Source: Catenuloplanes niger (lineage in GTDB: Bacteria; Actinomycetota; Actinomycetes; Mycobacteriales; Micromonosporaceae). Taken from it: DNA of 64,000 bases. A program made the position numbers and the translations under genes. The stretch lies in contig NZ_JAVDYC010000001.1 of the NCBI RefSeq assembly GCF_031458255.1, forward strand, positions 4,969,001 to 5,033,000, in the 5' to 3' direction. Below, one piece after another: positions 44,202 through 53,264 of the stretch. The notes beneath the pieces were generated by a model. That model did not search any database, was not told the DNA's origin, and saw nothing but the letters and a program-made list of their open reading frames with translations. The first letter of the stretch is position 1; each line of letters opens with the position of its first letter.

Positions 44202-44534
44202 CTTGTCTGCCCAGACGGGTGGCGGCGGGACGAGAATAGGGCCGGCTGCGGACCCCTGGAGAGTGAATCGCGGCATGTTCGCCCGTACGGCACCGTGTTA
44301 CCTCCCGGACTGACTCGAACGGGGCGGCGTCGCCTCCCCGTCGGGTGCCGCCCGGCCGCGGCAGTGGACGTCGAGGGCCCGAGAACCGGGCCGCGCCGTC
44401 CAATCATTTGGGCAAAGCACCGCCGGTGCAATATTCCGTGACCGGAAATCGTCGCTCGCCATTGACTTTCGCCTTGATCGGTCGGTAGGCATTCCATGAC
44501 GGAAGCCAGAGCATTCCCTGAGCGGAGGAAGCGC

Positions 44535-45422
44535 GTGGACGCCGAGCCGGGATCGACGGTGCCCCGCCGTCAGCTGGGCAGATACCTGCGCCGCCTGCGT
44601 GAGCAGGCCGGTGTCACGGTGAAGGCCGCCGCGGCGGAGCTGGAGTGCTCCATCCAGAAGCTGTGGCGGATCGAGAAGGGCGCGGTGCCGGTCCGGGGTG
44701 CCGACGTCAAGGTGCTCTGCCAGCGCTACGGCGCATCCGAGGAGATGACCCAGGCGCTGGTCGCGCTGGCCAAGGAGACGAAGGCCAAGGGCTGGTGGCA
44801 CTCGTACGGCGACGTGGTCCCGCGCTGGTTCGAGGTCTACGTGGGCATGGAGGCGGCCGCGTCCCGGCTGCGGATGTACGAGCCGTCCCTGGTGCCCGGC
44901 CTGCTGCAGTCCCGGGACTACGCGGACGCGGCGATCCGGGCCGACCAGCCCGGGATGGGGGACGAGGAGCGCCGCCGCCGGGTCGACCTGCGCCGCGAGC
45001 GGCAGGAGCTGCTGGCCCGGTCGTTCCCGGAGCCGCCGGCGCTGGAGGCGATCGTCTGCGAGACCGTGCTGCGCCGCGACCCGGGCCCGCCCGGCGTGAT
45101 GGCCCGGCAGCTGGCGTATCTGCAGAAGGCGGGCGAACAGCCACATATATCGATACGGGTTCTTCCGCTCGCGATCGGGCTGCATCGCGCCTCGGTGGCC
45201 GGTGCTTTCACGATTTTGGAATTTCCATCCGAGGGAAATGAGCGGAGAGAACCTCCAACGGTCTACAGCGAATCACTCACAGGGGCGATCTATCTCGACA
45301 AATCGCAAGAGATCGAGGCCTATGAAGAAGTTTGGGTTAGCCTTGCGGCGTCGGCGCTGAGCGAGGGTGATTCAGCGGCCATGATCACAAGCCTGATAAG
45401 GGAGTTGAATCGCAGTGATTGA
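44535..45422 (+). CDS. XRE-family regulator with DUF5753
   Basis: 295-aa protein of the BldB-linked actinomycete regulator class. The N-terminal helix-turn-helix is LGRYLRRLREQAGVTVKAAA with ELECSIQKLWRIEKG, followed by the DUF5753 domain (about 95-280: EVYVGMEAAASRLRMYEPSL, VPGLLQSRDYADA). GTG 44535 is favoured over ATG 44496 because GGAGG lies six bases before it. The partner is the overlapping DUF397 gene (8 nt). The last third of the gene, from about 45140, drops from over 70% to roughly 55% GC while the frame and domain stay intact, which suggests recombination with a foreign allele. Confidence 0.88.
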   Translation: MDAEPGSTVPRRQLGRYLRRLREQAGVTVKAAAAELECSIQKLWRIEKGAVPVRGADVKVLCQRYGASEEMTQALVALAKETKAKGWWHSYGDVVPRWFEVYVGMEAAASRLRMYEPSLVPGLLQSRDYADAAIRADQPGMGDEERRRRVDLRRERQELLARSFPEPPALEAIVCETVLRRDPGPPGVMARQLAYLQKAGEQPHISIRVLPLAIGLHRASVAGAFTILEFPSEGNERREPPTVYSESLTGAIYLDKSQEIEAYEEVWVSLAASALSEGDSAAMITSLIRELNRSD

Positions 45423-45603
45423 CTCGTCGGGCGCCCGCTGGCGCAAGTCAAGCCGAAGTGGTGCCAACCAATGCGTGGAGGTCGCGGACAATCTCGGCGC
45501 GATCGTCGCGGTCCGTGACTCCAAGGACCCGGCCGGCCCGGTGCTGGCCTTCTCACCCGGCTCGTGGCGCGCCTTCACCACCAACCTCCGGCACGCTCGC
45601 TAG
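45415..45603 (+). CDS. DUF397 protein
   Basis: 62-aa protein with the complete family signature: [55 protein letters not shown] start overlaps the DUF5753 gene by 8 nt. DUF397 proteins act with, and may antagonise, the adjacent XRE-DUF5753 regulator; some pairs behave like toxin-antitoxin modules. Confidence 0.9.
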   Translation: MIDSSGARWRKSSRSGANQCVEVADNLGAIVAVRDSKDPAGPVLAFSPGSWRAFTTNLRHAR

Positions 45604-45767
45604 GGCGGGTCGGTGGATCCGCGCCGCAGGCCGGCGAGGATCCGCCGAACACGCCCCGGCTGTGGGCCGCCCCGGACCCGGAGCGGCCCAGAGCCGGCAT
45701 CGACGTGGGAGCCGGGTCGCACGTCGCGGGAGTCCGCACGTCGATACAGGCTCTAGGATCGCTCGTC

Positions 45768-46613
45768 ATGGACGGATTACTCGGGCCCGCGGAGATTCGG
45801 GAGCTGGCGGCCAGCCTCGGTGTGGCGCCCACCAAGCGGCTCGGGCAGAACTTCGTCCACGACCCCAACACGGTGCGGCGCATCGTGGCCGCGGCCGGGC
45901 TGACGCCGGACGACGTGGCGCTGGAGGTCGGCCCCGGCCTCGGCTCGCTCACGCTGGGCCTGCTCGGCGCCGCCCGGCACGTGCACGCCGTGGAGATCGA
46001 CCCGGTGCTCGCCGCCCGCCTGCCGCGCACGGCCGCGGAGCGGCTGCCGGACCGGGCGGACCGGCTCACCGTGCACCTCCTGGACGCGCTGAAGGTCACG
46101 GCGCTGCCCGAACCGGCGCCGACCGCGCTGGTCGCGAACCTGCCGTACAACGTGGCGGTCCCGGTCGTGCTGCACCTGCTGGCCACGCTGCCCAGCCTGC
46201 GCACCGGCCTGGTGATGGTGCAGAAGGAGGTCGCCGACCGGCTGGTGGCGGCGCCCGGCTCCAAGATCTACGGTGTCCCGTCCGTGAAGCTCGCCTGGTA
46301 CGGCCCGGCCCGGCCGGCCGGCAAGGTGCCGCCGAACGTGTTCTGGCCGGTGCCGAACGTGGACTCCGGGCTGGTCGCGTTCACCCGGCGCGAGTCGCCC
46401 CGCGACGGCGTACCGCGGGAGAAGGTCTTCGCCGTGGTCGACGCGGCGTTCGCGCAGCGGCGCAAGACGCTGCGCGCCGCGCTGGCCGGCTGGGCCGGCG
46501 GGCCGGACCTGGCCGAGAAGGTGCTGCTCGCCGCCGGTGTCGACCCGCGTGCCCGGGGCGAGCAGCTGGACGTCGAGCAGTTCATCGCGATCGCGGCCGC
46601 GGCGGGTTCCTAA
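45768..46613 (+). CDS. rsmA: 16S rRNA (adenine1518/1519-N6)-dimethyltransferase
   Basis: 281-aa KsgA-type enzyme that dimethylates two adenines of helix 45. Motifs are [18 protein letters not shown], the SAM site [16 protein letters not shown], acidic [10 protein letters not shown], and catalytic [11 protein letters not shown]. The C-terminal domain carries [15 protein letters not shown] and [16 protein letters not shown] 45768 lies 8 nt after TAGGAT with no RBS, so it is probably leaderless; a longer upstream frame is not conserved-looking. Confidence 0.94.
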   Translation: MDGLLGPAEIRELAASLGVAPTKRLGQNFVHDPNTVRRIVAAAGLTPDDVALEVGPGLGSLTLGLLGAARHVHAVEIDPVLAARLPRTAAERLPDRADRLTVHLLDALKVTALPEPAPTALVANLPYNVAVPVVLHLLATLPSLRTGLVMVQKEVADRLVAAPGSKIYGVPSVKLAWYGPARPAGKVPPNVFWPVPNVDSGLVAFTRRESPRDGVPREKVFAVVDAAFAQRRKTLRAALAGWAGGPDLAEKVLLAAGVDPRARGEQLDVEQFIAIAAAAGS

Positions 46614-46672
46614 CGCCGGATCGGCTTGGCGGTAGAGTTGCGCCGAGCCGAGCGACGAGGAGGTGGGCGGCG

Positions 46673-46726
46673 ATGATCGACACGGCCGGTAGGAGCGCCG
46701 TCCCGGGCCGGGGCGTCGCGCGGTGA
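46673..46726 (+). CDS. 17-residue upstream ORF coupled to ispE
   Basis: ATG 46673 follows a strong GAGGAGGTGGGCGGCG site; the peptide is MIDTAGRSAVPGRGVAR and its TGA overlaps the GTG start of ispE (GTGA). ispE itself has no good RBS, so this ORF probably carries the ribosomes to it. Confidence 0.4.
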   Translation: MIDTAGRSAVPGRGVAR

Positions 46727-47673
46727 CGGAGGCCTGGAGGCCGGAGGACGACCGTCCCCGCTCGGCGATGACGGGCCCGGTGCGGGTCCGCGTCCCCTCG
46801 AAGATCAACCTGCACCTGGGCGTCGGGCCGCTGCGCGACGACGGCTTCCACGAGCTGAACACGGTGTACCAGGCGATCTCGCTGTACGACGAGCTGACCG
46901 CGCGGCGCGGCGACACGCTGAGCCTGACCATGGAGGGCGAGGGCACCGGCTCGCTCGCGCTGGACGGCTCCAACCTGATCATCCGGGCGGTGCAGGCGCT
47001 GGCCGACTACGCCCGCGTCCCCGCGCACGCCCGGCTGCACCTGCGCAAGCAGATCCCGCTCGCGGCCGGCCTGGCCGGCGGCAGCGCGGACGCGGCCGCC
47101 GCACTGGTCGCCTGCGACGCGCTCTGGGGCATCGGGCTCTCCCGCGACCAGCTGGCCGAGGTCGCGGCCACGCTCGGCTCGGACGTGCCGTTCCTGATCT
47201 ACGGCGGCACCGCGCTCGGCACCGGTCACGGCGAGACGATCAGCCCGGTCCTGGTCCGACCGCACTCCTGGCACTGGGTGGTCGCGGTCGCGGACGGCGG
47301 CCTGTCCACCCCGGAGGTCTACCGCGAGCTGGATCGGCTGCGCGCCGAGTCGGCCGGTCCCACGCCGCTGGGCAGCGCGGACGCGCTGCTGGCCGCGCTC
47401 CGGCAGAAGGACCCGGCGGTGCTGGCCGCCGCGCTCGGCAACGACCTGCAGGCCGCCGCGCTCTCGCTGCGGCCCGGCCTGGCCGGCCTGATGAAGGCGG
47501 GTCTCGCCGCGGGTGCCTGCGCCAGCCTGGTCTCCGGCTCCGGCCCGACCGTGCTGTTCCTCGCCCGCGACGCCGCGCACGCGGAAGCGCTCACCACGGA
47601 GATCGAGGCGTCCGGCCTCTGCCGTGCCGCCGGCACCGCGCACGGTCCCGTGCCCGGCGCCCGCATCCTGTAA
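46723..47673 (+). CDS. ispE: 4-diphosphocytidyl-2-C-methyl-D-erythritol kinase
   Basis: 316-aa GHMP kinase of the MEP isoprenoid pathway; it phosphorylates CDP-ME at O2. Family marks are VRVPSKINLHLGVGPLRDDG, the ATP loop IPLAAGLAGGSADAAAALVA and C-terminal ACASLVSGSGPTVLFLA. The first about 17 residues from GTG 46723 are extra; MTGPVRV at 46768 is an alternative start, but GTG 46723 overlaps the upstream 17-codon ORF. It is followed after 17 nt by the ABC-F gene. Confidence 0.93.
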   Translation: MTEAWRPEDDRPRSAMTGPVRVRVPSKINLHLGVGPLRDDGFHELNTVYQAISLYDELTARRGDTLSLTMEGEGTGSLALDGSNLIIRAVQALADYARVPAHARLHLRKQIPLAAGLAGGSADAAAALVACDALWGIGLSRDQLAEVAATLGSDVPFLIYGGTALGTGHGETISPVLVRPHSWHWVVAVADGGLSTPEVYRELDRLRAESAGPTPLGSADALLAALRQKDPAVLAAALGNDLQAAALSLRPGLAGLMKAGLAAGACASLVSGSGPTVLFLARDAAHAEALTTEIEASGLCRAAGTAHGPVPGARIL

Positions 47674-47690
47674 CAAGCATCTGGGGAGTC

Positions 47691-49487
47691 ATGGCGAACC
47701 TGGTCAATCTCGACCGCGTCTCGAAGGGCTACGGCGCCGTCGGCGCGCTGCTCACGAACGTGTCGCTCGGCCTGGAGGACACCGACCGGGTCGGCGTGGT
47801 CGGCCTCAACGGGGCCGGCAAGAGCACGCTGCTGCGCATGCTGACCAAGCAGGAGGAGCCGGACGACGGCCGCGTCACGCACCGCCGTGACCTGCGCGTC
47901 GCCCAGCTGCCGCAGTCGCTGACGCTGCAGGGCGATGCCACCGTCCGGGACGTGGTGCTCGGCACCGCCTGGCTCGACGAGGGCTTCGGCGCGGAACACG
48001 AGTGGGCCGGCGACGCCGGCGTGCGCGCGGTGCTGGACGGGCTCGGCATGGGCCACCTCGGCCTGGACGCGCCGGTCGGCCCGATGTCCGGTGGCGAGCG
48101 CCGCCGGGTCGCGCTGGCCGCGCTGCTGATCCGCACCTCCGACCTGCTGATCCTGGACGAGCCGACCAACCACCTGGACGTGGCCGGCGTCAACTGGCTG
48201 GCCGCGCACCTGCTCAAGCGGCGCGGCGCGCTCGTCGTGGTCACCCACGACCGCTGGTTCCTGGACGAGGTCTGCACCGCCACCTGGGAGGTCGCGGACC
48301 AGACCGTGCGCGCCTACGAGGGCGGCTACGCGGCCTGGACGCTGGCCCGGGCCGAGCGCGAGCGGGTCGCGGCCGCGACCGAGGCCCGCCGGCAGAACCT
48401 GCTGCGCAAGGAGATCGCCTGGCTGCGCCGGGGACCGCCGGCGCGTACCTCCAAGCCGCAGTTCCGGATCGACGCGGCGAACGCGCTGATCGCGGACGTG
48501 CCGCCGGCCCGCGACTCGGTGTCGCTGACCCGGCTGGCCACGTCGCGGCTCGGCAAGCAGGTCTACGACCTGGAGGACGTGACGCTCTTCGCCGGGCCGA
48601 AGAAGATCCTGGACGACGTCACCTGGCGGATCGGGCCGGGCGACCGGATCGCGCTGCTCGGCGCGAACGGCGCCGGCAAGACCACGCTGCTGCGCCTGCT
48701 GGCCGGCATCACGTCCCCGGACTCCGGCGCGTTCCGGCGGGGCCAGACCGTCAAGGCCGCGTTCCTCTCCCAGGAACTGCACGAGCTGCCCGGCCACCTG
48801 CGGCTGCTGGAGGCGGTCGAGGAGGTGGCCCGCCGGGTCCAGCTCGGCGACCGGGAGCTGTCCGCGTCGCAGCTGGCCGAGGTGTTCGGCTTCACCGACC
48901 GGCGGCTCTGGACCCCGGTCTCCGACCTCTCCGGCGGCGAGCGGCGGCGGCTGCAGCTGCTGCGCCTGCTGGCCGGCGAGCCGAACCTGCTGCTGCTCGA
49001 CGAGCCGACGAACGACCTGGACACGGACACGCTGGCCTCGCTGGAGGACCTGCTGGACACCTGGCCGGGCACGCTGATCGTGGCCAGTCACGACCGCTAC
49101 CTGGTCGAGCGCGTCACCGACACGGTCTACGGGCTGCTCGGCGACGGTCAGATCACCCACCTGGTCGGCGGGATCGACGAGTACCTGTCGCGGATCGGCG
49201 GCGCGCCCACCACCCCGGCCGCGACGTCGAAGGCCGCCAAGCCCGACCGCTCGGACACGCTGTCGGCGGCCGACGTGCGCGCGGGCAAGAAGGAGCTCGG
49301 GAAGCTGGAGCGCGCGGTGTCGAAGCTGGAGCAGAAGGAGGCGAAGCTGCACGAGCAGCTCGCCGCCAACGCCACCGACTACGGCCGGGTCGCGGAGCTG
49401 GACGCACAGCTCAAGGCGGTGCAGGCGGAGCGGGCCGAGGCCGAGGAGGCGTGGCTCGACCTCGCCGACCGGCTCGGCGACGGGTAG
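47691..49487 (+). CDS. ABC-F family ATPase, Uup-like
   Basis: 598-aa soluble protein with two ABC domains and no membrane part; such proteins act on the ribosome, relieving stalls or antibiotics. Domain 1 has VGLNGAGKSTLLRML, MSGGERRRVALAALL and LLILDEPTNHLDVAG. Domain 2 has LLGANGAGKTTLLRLL, LSGGERRRLQLLRLL and LLLLDEPTNDLD. A C-terminal coiled coil (about 525-598, KKELGKLERAVSKLEQKEAK) is typical of Uup. The ispE-ABC-F order is conserved in actinobacteria. Confidence 0.92.
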   Translation: MANLVNLDRVSKGYGAVGALLTNVSLGLEDTDRVGVVGLNGAGKSTLLRMLTKQEEPDDGRVTHRRDLRVAQLPQSLTLQGDATVRDVVLGTAWLDEGFGAEHEWAGDAGVRAVLDGLGMGHLGLDAPVGPMSGGERRRVALAALLIRTSDLLILDEPTNHLDVAGVNWLAAHLLKRRGALVVVTHDRWFLDEVCTATWEVADQTVRAYEGGYAAWTLARAERERVAAATEARRQNLLRKEIAWLRRGPPARTSKPQFRIDAANALIADVPPARDSVSLTRLATSRLGKQVYDLEDVTLFAGPKKILDDVTWRIGPGDRIALLGANGAGKTTLLRLLAGITSPDSGAFRRGQTVKAAFLSQELHELPGHLRLLEAVEEVARRVQLGDRELSASQLAEVFGFTDRRLWTPVSDLSGGERRRLQLLRLLAGEPNLLLLDEPTNDLDTDTLASLEDLLDTWPGTLIVASHDRYLVERVTDTVYGLLGDGQITHLVGGIDEYLSRIGGAPTTPAATSKAAKPDRSDTLSAADVRAGKKELGKLERAVSKLEQKEAKLHEQLAANATDYGRVAELDAQLKAVQAERAEAEEAWLDLADRLGDG

Positions 49488-49606
49488 TGAGGTGTGCCGC
49501 GTCGCGCCGGGCTGCGGAGGCACGGTGCACGCGCATACGTCACAATCTCCGTTCGGATGATCGCGGCGTGCGACCGGCGTGCGCCCCACTTGGAGGTTGA
49601 GGACCG

Positions 49607-50050
49607 ATGGCGTCGCACATGCCCGTCAACCACCCGCTGCGGCCGATCTACCGCATCGTCGGTGGTCTGAGCGGGCTTTACATGATCGTGTTCGGTGTGC
49701 TGGGCGCGATCCGGACCGGCGGTGAGCCGCCGCTCGGCATCGGCGTCGGCGAGGTGCTCGGCCAGGGCACCAACCTGGCCAACTCGCTCCTCTCCATCGT
49801 GATCGGCGCGCTGGTCGTGCTCGGCACCGTGGTCGGCCGGAACGCGGACACGATCGCCTACACGTACCTCGGCTGGGCGACGCTGGTGATCGGCATGCTG
49901 TTCCTGGCGGTCATCCGGACCGACGCGAACGTGCTGAACCACAGCATCATCACCACGATCGTGTGGTTCGTGGTCGGCACTCTGATGATCACCGCCGGCC
50001 TCTACTCGCGCAGTGCCCCGGCGGACCGTTCGGTCGCCACCTCGCACTGA
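49607..50050 (+). CDS. DUF4383-like four-helix membrane protein, copy 1
   Basis: 147-aa protein with four hydrophobic helices (about 18-38, 58-82, 90-108, 116-136). It starts HMPVNHPLRPIYRIVGGLSG and contains FLAVIRTDANVLNHSIITTI and GTLMITAGLYSR. Layout fits the DUF4383 family of small actinomycete membrane proteins. ATG 49607 follows TTGGAGGTTGAGGACCG. The next gene is a paralogue. Function unknown. Confidence 0.7.
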   Translation: MASHMPVNHPLRPIYRIVGGLSGLYMIVFGVLGAIRTGGEPPLGIGVGEVLGQGTNLANSLLSIVIGALVVLGTVVGRNADTIAYTYLGWATLVIGMLFLAVIRTDANVLNHSIITTIVWFVVGTLMITAGLYSRSAPADRSVATSH

Positions 50051-50209
50051 CCCAAGCCTCTCCGCTCCGCCGCCGCCCAGGGTGCCCCGCACTCTGGGCG
50101 GTTTCGTGCATATGCGCAGGTGTCCTGGGGAAGGATGGAGTGCAGGTGCGGCCCGCGGACGCGGGACCACCGGTCCATGGCCGACGAGCGCGCTAGGAAG
50201 GTGGGCGAC

Positions 50210-50683
50210 ATGGCTCACATCCCGATCAATCACCCCCTGCGGCCGTTCTACCGGGCGGTCTCCGGCCTGTGCGGCGTCCTCATCCTGGCCTTCGGCGTCA
50301 TGGGCGCAATCGCCTCCACCGGTGACGACTTCTTCTCCCGGGAGAGCATCTGGGCGCTCTGGATGCGGACCAACATGGCGTTCTCGCTGGTCTCCATCCT
50401 GATCGGCGCGGTCCTGGCGGCCGGCTACGTGATCGGTGGCGACCTCAGCCACTGGATCAACTACTACGGCAGCTGGGTGCTGCTGGCCGGCGGCCTGGCC
50501 GGGATCGCGGTGCTGCGGACCGACCTCAACATCTTCAACTGGTCCATGGTCAACGCGATCGTCTGGCTGGTCATCGGCACGCTGGTGCTGACCGCCGGCC
50601 TCTACGACAAGGCCGGCCCGCCGGAGCCCGCCCGGACCGAGGGGGCGCTCCGCCGCAACCAGGTCACGCCCGCGAAGGGCTGA
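50210..50683 (+). CDS. DUF4383-like four-helix membrane protein, copy 2
   Basis: 157-aa paralogue of the preceding product (shared INHPLRPFYRAVSGLCG start, RTDLNIFNWSMVNAIVWLVI and GTLVLTAGLYDK). Four helices, short charged tail. Start ATG 50210 after GGAAGGTGGGCGAC. The 159-nt gap to copy 1 suggests separate or weakly linked transcription. Its stop is 1 nt from the stop of the convergent TetR gene. Confidence 0.7.
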   Translation: MAHIPINHPLRPFYRAVSGLCGVLILAFGVMGAIASTGDDFFSRESIWALWMRTNMAFSLVSILIGAVLAAGYVIGGDLSHWINYYGSWVLLAGGLAGIAVLRTDLNIFNWSMVNAIVWLVIGTLVLTAGLYDKAGPPEPARTEGALRRNQVTPAKG

Positions 50684-50684
50684 C

Positions 50685-51365
50685 CTACCTACCCGGGCGG
50701 GTGATCAGCGTCGGCTTGGCGGCGAGGTTGGAGAGGCCGTTCCAGGAGAGGTTGACCAGGTGCGAGGCGACGACCTCCTTGCGGGGCTTGCGCACCTCCA
50801 GCCACCAGCGGCCGACCAGCGCGACCATGCCGACCAGCGCCTGCGAGTAGAGCTCGGCGAGCTTGGGGTCGTAGCCGCGGGACTTGAACTCGTCGCCGAG
50901 GATGTGCTCGACCTGGTGGGCGACGTCGTTCAGCACGCTGGAGAAGTTGCCGGACGCGGAGAGCAGCGGGGACTCGCGGGTGAGCACGCGGAAGCCGTTC
51001 GTCTCCTCCTCGATGTACTCCAGCAGCGCGAGCGCGGCCTGCTCGAGCAGTTCGCGGGGGTGGCCGGCGGTGAGCGCGGTGGTGATCCGGTCGAGCAGCG
51101 AGCGGACCTCGCGGTCGACGACGACGGCGTAGAGGCCCTCCTTGCCGCCGAAGTGCTCGTAGACGACCGGCTTGGAGACCTTGGCGCGCGCGGCGACCTC
51201 CTCGATCGAGGTGGCGTCGAAGCCGCGCTCGGCGAAGAGCTGGCGGCCGATCACGATGAGCTGCTCGCGGCGCTGGGCGGCGGACATGCGCACGCGGGAA
51301 CCGCTCTTGGCGGTGCGGGCGGACGCGCGGGACGCCTCCGGAGGATGCGCGGTGTCGTCGGCCAT
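50685..51365 (-). CDS. TetR-family regulator
   Basis: 226-aa regulator. The N-terminal tail is disordered (about 1-28); the helix-turn-helix is REQLIVIGRQLFAERGFDAT with VAARAKVSKPVVYEHFGGKE, and a helical ligand domain fits the TetR_C-type with GRWWLEVRKPRKEVVASHL. ATG 51365 chosen as the first residue of the usual tail; upstream in-frame codons are Arg/Pro-rich and lie over the tRNA promoter region. Abundant charged ligand-pocket residues do not allow a target to be named. Confidence 0.88.
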   Translation of the reverse strand: MADDTAHPPEASRASARTAKSGSRVRMSAAQRREQLIVIGRQLFAERGFDATSIEEVAARAKVSKPVVYEHFGGKEGLYAVVVDREVRSLLDRITTALTAGHPRELLEQAALALLEYIEEETNGFRVLTRESPLLSASGNFSSVLNDVAHQVEHILGDEFKSRGYDPKLAELYSQALVGMVALVGRWWLEVRKPRKEVVASHLVNLSWNGLSNLAAKPTLITRPGR

Positions 51366-51521
51366 CCGCCCATCCTGCCAGGTTCGCCGATCACCACGGC
51401 TCCCGGCGGCGGGCGGCGGGCCGGGCTCCCGGCGGCGGTCCGGCTCCCGGCGGCGGGTCCGGTGGGGCAATGTCGGTTCCGTGCCGGTACGGCAAGGCGC
51501 TACGCTGACGGGGCGCTGCGA

Positions 51522-51593
51522 TCGGCCGTGGTGTAATTGGCAACACTTCGGGTTTTGGTCCCGACATTCTAGGTTCGAGTCCTAGCGGCCGAG
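51522..51593 (+). tRNA. tRNA-Gln(TTG)
   Basis: 72 nt fold as a full cloverleaf: acceptor TCGGCCG/CGGCCGA, D arm with TGTAATTGGCAACA, anticodon stem TCGGG/CCCGA around TTTTGGT (anticodon TTG), T arm CTAGG-TTCGAGT-CCTAG, discriminator G. CCA is not encoded. It lies just upstream of glmU, as in many actinomycetes. Confidence 0.93.
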
Positions 51594-51706
51594 CTCTCCC
51601 ACGATCGAGCCGGCGTCCGATTCGCGACTGGGGGGATCCCGGCCCGGTCACCCCTTCTGGCCTAGCATGGGGCCGCACCCCGCTACCGCCTGAATCGGAG
51701 CATCTC

Positions 51707-53185
51707 GTGAGCCAGGCCCGGCCCCGCACCGTCATCGTCCTCGCCGCCGGTGAGGGCAAGCGGATGAAGTCAAGCCTCCCCAAGGTCCTGCACCCCCTGC
51801 TCGGCCGCACGCTGGTCGGCCACGTGCTCAGCGCGGCCGCGTCCGCCGGGGCGGACACCACGCTGGTCGTCGTCGGTCACGGCGGCGACGCGGTGCCGCA
51901 GCACCTGGCCGAGATCGCGCCGGACGCGCTGACCGTCCGCCAGGAACAGCAGAACGGCACCGGCCACGCGGTCCGGATCGCGCTGGAGTCGCTGGACGCC
52001 GGGCTGACCGGCACCGTCGTGGTGCTGAACGGTGACGTCCCGCTGCTGCGCGGCGAGACCGTGCGCGCGCTGATCGAGGCGCACGAGACCGCGGGCGCCG
52101 CCGCCACCGTGCTGGCCGCCTCCGTGACCGACCCGGCCGGGCTGGGCCGCATCGTGCGGGCCGCGGACGGTGGGCTGGAGCGGATCGTCGAGGAGCGGGA
52201 CGCGTCCGCGGCCGAGCGCCTGATCGCCGAGGTGAACGCGGGCATCTACGCGTTCGACGCCGCGACCCTGCGCACCACGCTGGGCAAGCTCTCCACCGAC
52301 AACGACCAGGGCGAGGAGTACCTGACCGACGTGTTCGGCCTGCTCGCCGCGGCCGGTGAGCCGGTCGGCGTGCACGTGGCCGGTGACCCGGAGGAGACGC
52401 TGGGCTGCAACGACCGGGTGGAGCTGGCCGGGCTGCGCGCGCGGCTGCGCGACCGGGTCAACACCGCGCTGATGCGTTCCGGCGTCGCGATCCTGGACCC
52501 GGCCACCACCTGGATCGACGTCACCGTGACCGTCGAGCCGGACGCGACGATCGACCAGAACACCCAGATCCGCGGTACGTCGCGGGTGGCCGCCGGTGCC
52601 ACGGTCGGCCCGGACACGACGCTGATCGACACCACCGTGGGCGCCGGCGCGACCGTGCTGCGCGCGCACGCGGTGGAGGCGGAGATCGGCGCGCGGGCCA
52701 GCGTCGGGCCGTACGCGTACCTGCGCCCGAAGTCGCGGCTGCACGAGAAGTCGAAGGTCGGCACGTTCGTCGAGACGAAGAACTCGGAGATCGGCGCGGG
52801 CAGCAAGGTGCCGCACCTGTCGTACGTGGGTGACGCCACCATCGGCGAGCAGAGCAACATCGGCGCGGCCACGGTCTTCGTCAACTACGACGGCGTCAAC
52901 AAGTACCGCTCGGTGATCGGCGCGCACGCGCGGACCGGCGCGGACAACATGTTCGTGGCGCCGGTGACCGTGGGCGACGGGGCGTACACCGCGGCCGGCT
53001 CGACGATCACCGAGGACGTGCCGCCGGGCGCGCTCGGCGTCTCCCGCGCGCGTCAGCGCAACATCGAGGGCTGGGTGGAGCGGCGCCGGCCGGGCACCGC
53101 GGCAGCCGAAGCCGCAGGCAGGGCGCGCGCAAGCCAGGGTGAGGCTAATAACGACGTCGCGGACCCCGATGGATCGAGCAGCTGA
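51707..53185 (+). CDS. glmU: bifunctional UDP-N-acetylglucosamine pyrophosphorylase/glucosamine-1-phosphate acetyltransferase
   Basis: 492-aa cytoplasmic enzyme that makes UDP-GlcNAc for peptidoglycan and glycans. The N-terminal uridyltransferase has VIVLAAGEGKRMKSSLPKVL, QQNGTGHAVRIAL and NGDVPLLRGETV. The C-terminal left-handed beta-helix acetyltransferase (about 265-455) has catalytic/acetyl-CoA region YLRPKSRLHEKSKVGTFVET and GAATVFVNYDGVNKYRS. The GTG start follows TCGGAGCATCTC. It supplies the donor for the MatB-like synthase as well as the wall. Confidence 0.94.
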   Translation: MSQARPRTVIVLAAGEGKRMKSSLPKVLHPLLGRTLVGHVLSAAASAGADTTLVVVGHGGDAVPQHLAEIAPDALTVRQEQQNGTGHAVRIALESLDAGLTGTVVVLNGDVPLLRGETVRALIEAHETAGAAATVLAASVTDPAGLGRIVRAADGGLERIVEERDASAAERLIAEVNAGIYAFDAATLRTTLGKLSTDNDQGEEYLTDVFGLLAAAGEPVGVHVAGDPEETLGCNDRVELAGLRARLRDRVNTALMRSGVAILDPATTWIDVTVTVEPDATIDQNTQIRGTSRVAAGATVGPDTTLIDTTVGAGATVLRAHAVEAEIGARASVGPYAYLRPKSRLHEKSKVGTFVETKNSEIGAGSKVPHLSYVGDATIGEQSNIGAATVFVNYDGVNKYRSVIGAHARTGADNMFVAPVTVGDGAYTAAGSTITEDVPPGALGVSRARQRNIEGWVERRRPGTAAAEAAGRARASQGEANNDVADPDGSSS

Positions 53186-53264
53186 CGGGGAGATACTGCA
53201 TCTGCTGGCGACGATGACGTCCGCCGGTGACACACAGACCCTCGACCCGGGGAGCGTTACGCCG

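Noticed and set aside
44198-44497. Minus ORF upstream of the Cys-motif protein
   Set aside because: No protein character, and it crosses the promoter region of the divergent DUF5753 gene.
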